Source: Macrobrachium rosenbergii
Lineage: Eukaryota > Arthropoda > Malacostraca > Decapoda > Palaemonidae
NCBI RefSeq assembly: GCF_040412425.1
Contig: NC_089783.1
Span: 44,775,625-44,839,624 of the forward strand
Direction of reading: 5' to 3'
Length of the DNA: 64,000 nt
Below are positions 61,701 through 64,000 of this stretch, piece by piece. Both the position numbers and the translations under genes were made by a program. The notes under the pieces were generated by a model. That model was given only the letters and a program-made list of their open reading frames with translations, ran no database searches and was not told the DNA's origin. Every line of letters begins with the position of its first letter. The first letter of the stretch is position 1.

Positions 61701-63716
61701 TCAAATGCAACAAGCAACAACATAACGTTGCAGCAATAACAAAATTCACGGACAACACAGATAATGCATATGATCCCCACATCCTACAACACCCCCTTCT
61801 CAGAAGAGGTGTAATCAGAGAAGGAGCTGGAAGGACTTGTGGAATACAAGGGAAGGAGCTAGGCCAACACTAGACTGTTGACTAACACCTCCCAACAGCA
61901 GTATCATCTCCCTTACAACTGCAATACTCATGAAATTGCAAGATTAATATACAAAACAGCAGAGATTCATTAATATAAAAGTAAAAGGGATGAAGGAAAT
62001 AATCATTCAAGCCTCTCAGACAAAACAATCAAACAACATACAAAAAACACGTGCTCAACTTAGCAGTCATGAGGAGCACAGCAATCTGTTCTCACACTGC
62101 AGCAGCTGAAGGAAAAGTGGCTAGTGTTTGTAGAAGAGCGAGGGGTATTTCCGTGAGGGGTATTTCCCCACTCAACCTCCCTATCCACCAGTTACTTACT
62201 TGTTACCAAGTTTAATGATTCTGTATATAAAAGGTAAAGGTTTATATTTCTGTAGGAACAACAGTATTTTTGTATCTAAAAAGCTGGCAAACCAAACAAT
62301 GAAAATCTGACCAGAATTTATGAAAAAATAAAGGAAAAGATTTGAAAACAGTTGGGAAAAAATATAAAAGATATCATAATAATCTAAAAGCTAAAAGGGA
62401 TGCATTATAGAGAGAAAAATTAAGAGTAAAATTGTTATATGATGAAAGTACTGGATAAAAAAGCTAGAGGAAAGGCTGAGAAAAATAGTCAAAATCGACA
62501 ATAGTCAGTTTGGGTTCATAGCAAAGTAATCAACAGGAGAGGTGTCATACAAATATGAACAATATATACCATGTACAACACTAAGAATCTTGAGAAACCA
62601 TCTGGTAGAGCATTGTACTAAGACTAGCAATAGTTGGGCATTACAAAAACATGGAACTGGCAAGACTGATGACATTAGTAATGGTGCTATACTGTAACAC
62701 AAAATCTAGAGTGAGGAGGGTAACTGGTATATCGGAAAAATTGGATGCCTAAAAAGGGAGGCTCCTAAAAGCTGCAGAACCAAAGGAAGAGATCATAGAA
62801 ATTTTGCAAAATGGAAGAGGTGATTAACAGCAAGAGGACTGAAAATCAATATTGACAACACAAAACTAATTGTAACCAGAAAGGAAAAAGTACAGTTGGG
62901 ATATTCAGAATTGCAAAAAATTATATTAAGGGATCTTGTTGCCAAATGGTATAAAAGTAGACAGATAATAGAAGGTGAAGGACCATGAATGAAGAATTAC
63001 TAGACAAGTGGAGTATAGTATTTCTTTTAATTTGGGGACACACTGGGTGGTGAAGCTTATATTGAAAGAGCAATAAAAGCCAACAAAAGTATGAATGAAG
63101 TACTATAAGTAAATAAGAATACCCCATTTGTAAACAAACAAGGGTACCAACAAAGAAAGTGGAAGAAATTTTGAACAGATGTGGCTGGTGCATTTTTTGG
63201 AAGATCATGTTACAAAAATCACAACACTGTTGAGAGATGTGGCAATCACAGGCTGGAATATAATCCAAGACCTCAAAGACTGAGCTGGTAGGAAGAGGGG
63301 AGGCTATTCAAAAAGGTGGTAGATATAAAATGTAGCAGGATGATAGCCAACAAGAATGTTCACAAAATTAGGCTTTACAGAAAGAGCACAGATGAAGACA
63401 TAGACCACACATAATGAGAGTGGAGAGGACTTATGGTATTTCATAACTAGCCCTGTACAGTAAAGTTTGATATCACAATATTAATAATGATGATGGTGAC
63501 AGTTATGTTACATGCATGATACATTCAATGTAGAGAGTAGAGAAAATACAAAAGAAAGCATACCTAAAATAAAGCTTGTGGATGAAATCTACCAAATGAT
63601 GTCTCAGCTCCTCTTCATCTTCATACTCAAAAACAGGAACATGTTTGCCAGTTTTTCTGCACAATACCTCCGATTTTAAAATGACTCGGGGTCCACTTTC
63701 AGCAGCAAATCCTGCC
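47078..63716 (-). CDS. ACTR10: Actin-related protein 10 (Arp11), dynactin pointed-end subunit, 5' partial
   Basis: Seven minus-strand exons join without a frame error: 63,716-63,564; 60,024-59,916; 58,470-58,295; 54,867-54,752; 52,982-52,753; 51,805-51,604; 47,220-47,078. They give about 375 residues to a TAA stop. The family averages a little over 400, and the missing N-terminal exon lies past 64,000. Residue runs match ACTR10 along the whole chain: [115 protein letters not shown] and [14 protein letters not shown]10 is an actin-fold protein that caps the pointed end of the dynactin filament with p62, p25 and p27, and supports dynein cargo transport in the cytoplasm. All introns are GT..AG. 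Confidence 0.95.
47405..47770 (+). repeat. Dispersed repeat, family C
   Basis: Contains CTGCGGCGCAATTGAGTTTT, GCTGTATGAGCCGCAGCCCA, AGGCTAGAGGGCTGCAGTTT, TTTGCAGCCGTCTAGCCTAC and GCGGACAGACAAAGCCGGCA. The two 'gctagagggctgca' and 'tgcagccgtctagc' segments are inverted copies of each other, so the centre can fold. I recall this as a very frequent decapod repeat; its class is unknown to me. Confidence 0.6.
51228..51537. mobile_element. TA-flanked MITE (copy 3)
   Basis: Left end TACAGGCAGTCCCGGTTTAT and right end AAAACCGGGGACCGCCTGTA are inverted repeats with terminal TA. 310 bp, no coding content. It lies 66 bp from ACTR10 exon 51,604-51,805, inside the downstream intron. Confidence 0.65.
51604..51805 (-). 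CDS. ACTR10: ACTR10 exon with the conserved MGGT loop
   Basis: Acceptor CTTTTCAG, donor GGAG|GTTAGA. Reads [20 protein letters not shown] then [16 protein letters not shown] and [13 protein letters not shown]. The MGGT/GG motif corresponds to the actin nucleotide-binding loop, and VAWLGG to the actin WIGGSILAS region. Confidence 0.95.
52690..52722. repeat. Poly(A) run in ACTR10 intron
   Basis: 33 consecutive A on the plus strand, 30 bp from the downstream border of the neighbouring exon. It is T-rich on the transcribed strand and could be the tail of an old retrocopy, but no body is recognised. Confidence 0.85.
52753..52982 (-). CDS. ACTR10: ACTR10 exon with poly-proline and EQD motif
   Basis: Acceptor ATTTATTAG, donor CAG|GTTAGT. 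Encodes [15 protein letters not shown], a Pro-rich turn of six prolines, [28 protein letters not shown] and SMILNALLQ. The same order is found in human ACTR10. The opposite strand shows a shadow frame. Confidence 0.95.
53150..53830 (-). pseudogene. LINE reverse transcriptase fragment
   Basis: Minus-strand frames include [14 protein letters not shown], close to the KRRKLKVN motif that follows the catalytic box in several LINE clades, and GRYGVSGV. Multiple stops. It lies in the ACTR10 intron between 52,983 and 54,751. Confidence 0.4.
54455..54682. repeat. 114-bp tandem duplication
   Basis: 54,455-54,568 and 54,569-54,682 are identical except for two substitutions (AAATAAA/GAATAAA and TATCAA/TATTAA). 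A recent local duplication, 70 bp from an ACTR10 exon. Confidence 0.95.
54752..54867 (-). CDS. ACTR10: ACTR10 exon
   Basis: Acceptor TTAATTTCAG, donor AAAG|GTATG. Encodes [20 protein letters not shown], followed by [13 protein letters not shown], the linker preceding the RTCFV motif. Confidence 0.9.
54868..57836 (-). other. Most of an ACTR10 intron
   Basis: About 3 kb. No repeat family or coding remnant was named with confidence. The plus/minus frames at 56,506-56,811 oppose each other and are not recognised. Confidence 0.4.
57837..58249. mobile_element. hAT-type MITE with perfect 8-bp target duplication
   Basis: Left end CAGTGATTCTTAAACTGGGG. The right end read as complement is CAGTGGTTCTTAAACTTTTT. 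CAGTAGAA flanks both sides (57,829-57,836 and 58,250-58,257). The CAGTG.TTCTTAAA terminus and 8-bp duplication are diagnostic of hAT elements. 413 bp with no transposase. It lies 45 bp downstream of the donor of an ACTR10 exon. Confidence 0.9.
58295..58470 (-). CDS. ACTR10: ACTR10 exon (actin-fold core)
   Basis: Acceptor CTTTCAAAG, donor CATGA|GTAAGT. Encodes [37 protein letters not shown] and [10 protein letters not shown]. The VLDLGY segment corresponds to the second phosphate-binding loop of the actin fold (VxDxG), and LGGKA to the segment after it. Confidence 0.95.
58500..59140 (-). other. Intronic sequence
   Basis: ACTR10 intron 58,471-59,915, left part. A short GA run at about 58,887-58,902 only; nothing else recognised. 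Confidence 0.5.
59150..59405 (-). repeat. tRNA-derived SINE (family D)
   Basis: On the minus strand the 5' part reads GGTATCGTTCTCGGCTAGCA, then GCGTTCGATTCTCCGACC, the second a near-consensus RNA polymerase III B box. The body includes CCACAATAAGCTGTAGGTCC and CGTTGCTAGGTAACCAATTG. I recall this SINE from decapod genomes. It lies within the ACTR10 intron in the same orientation as the gene. Confidence 0.7.
59916..60024 (-). CDS. ACTR10: ACTR10 exon
   Basis: Acceptor CCTTTACAG, donor GAG|GTAAG. Reads [20 protein letters not shown] then [16 protein letters not shown], closely matching the HLLVNPRDRRVVIIE region of ACTR10. Confidence 0.95.
60025..63563 (-). other. ACTR10 first intron in the window
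   Basis: 3,539 bp. Contains a G/T-rich (minus strand) patch at about 60,500-61,660 that may be an old DIRS-type 3' region, judged only by similarity of composition and short words to 43,135-43,850. It also contains the LINE fragment at 62,440-63,440. Small open frames on both strands are not genes. Confidence 0.4.
62440..63440 (+). pseudogene. LINE reverse transcriptase fragment in ACTR10 intron
   Basis: Plus-strand frames include [13 protein letters not shown] (as in the D-x-S-Q-F-G-F-x-x-G motif of endonuclease/reverse transcriptase LINEs), [18 protein letters not shown] (as GLRVNVxKTKVMV) and NPRPQRLSW. Stops interrupt every frame. Transcription of ACTR10 reads it in antisense. Confidence 0.55.
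63564..63716 (-). CDS. ACTR10: ACTR10 exon 2 (first in window)
   Basis: Acceptor TTTTCACAG, donor TTTTAG|GTATGC. Encodes [18 protein letters not shown], then [20 protein letters not shown] and FR, matching the GFAGETGPR and EFIHILYFR segments of human ACTR10. The first codon is split with the missing upstream exon, which carries the start and the first phosphate loop. Confidence 0.95.
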
Positions 63717-64000
63717 CTGTGAAAAATTTTATACTATATTGAAAAATATATTATAATAATGAATACTTTTTATACTGTATTTAAAAATATACTGTAATGA
63801 TGAAAAGCTTACAGTCAATTTACTTCTATTTATGCCTTTCTCTATTTTTTACATCTGTGAGATGTGGATGTTTCTAAAAACAAATACTGATAATTTGTGT
63901 ACACTATTTTCCTCATATTGAGATAAGCAAACCACACAAGCAAAATAATACATGTCTTTATATTTCATAATTAGAAATTTCTTATTTTTACAGACGTTTC
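63717..64000 (-). other. Intron upstream of ACTR10 exon 2
   Basis: AT-rich, nothing recognised. The ACTR10 start exon is not here. Confidence 0.6.

Overview
The window looks like nuclear DNA of an arthropod, most likely a decapod crustacean (shrimp, prawn, crayfish or crab). It is AT-rich and has short exons separated by kilobase introns with GT..AG borders. It carries long dinucleotide and trinucleotide microsatellites, a DIRS-type tyrosine-recombinase retrotransposon, PIF/Harbinger, hAT and Tc1/mariner-type miniature elements, and several dispersed repeats that I recall from decapod genomic sequence. The decapod assignment is from memory of those repeats; no search was run.

Layout. Bases 1-12,960 hold no gene I can support: a decayed LINE fragment (minus strand, about 30-750), a short orphan ORF with a polyadenylation signal (about 2,480-2,740) and one miniature TA-flanked element (5,021-5,180). 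Bases 12,968-14,975 carry a broken PIF/Harbinger-like element: a MADF/Myb-like ORF interrupted by a (TA)n tract, then the start of a transposase. Around it is a cluster of AT microsatellites, including a near-perfect palindrome with an AT core. Bases 15,000-21,580 are mostly non-coding, with ATT, CT and AAC/AAT microsatellites.

From 21,582 to at least 34,250 a spliced plus-strand gene encodes an unrecognised secreted, cysteine-containing, N-glycosylation-rich protein. Five exons fit in reading phase, the first with a signal peptide. Intron 1 contains a 30-bp minisatellite. Intron 4 contains a roughly 6.7 kb DIRS-like retrotransposon whose right end lies 17 bp from the next splice acceptor. 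Candidate further exons at 39,550 and 45,180 are uncertain. The interval 34,250-45,000 is a transposon graveyard: PIF/Harbinger transposase and MITE, Ty3/Gypsy gag-protease, DIRS recombinase and DIRS gag-like pieces, and SINE-like repeats.

From 63,716 down to 47,078 the minus strand carries seven consecutive exons of actin-related protein 10 (ACTR10/Arp11), the pointed-end subunit of dynactin. All splice phases agree and the stop codon is present; only the N-terminal exon lies beyond the window. Its introns contain a hAT MITE with a perfect 8-bp target duplication, a tRNA-derived SINE, LINE fragments, a TA-flanked MITE and a 114-bp tandem duplication.

The two host genes converge tail to tail and show no functional link. 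I found no new multigene system. The most useful leads are the uncharacterised secreted gene, the structure and position of the DIRS insertion, and the Harbinger MADF ORF split by a microsatellite.
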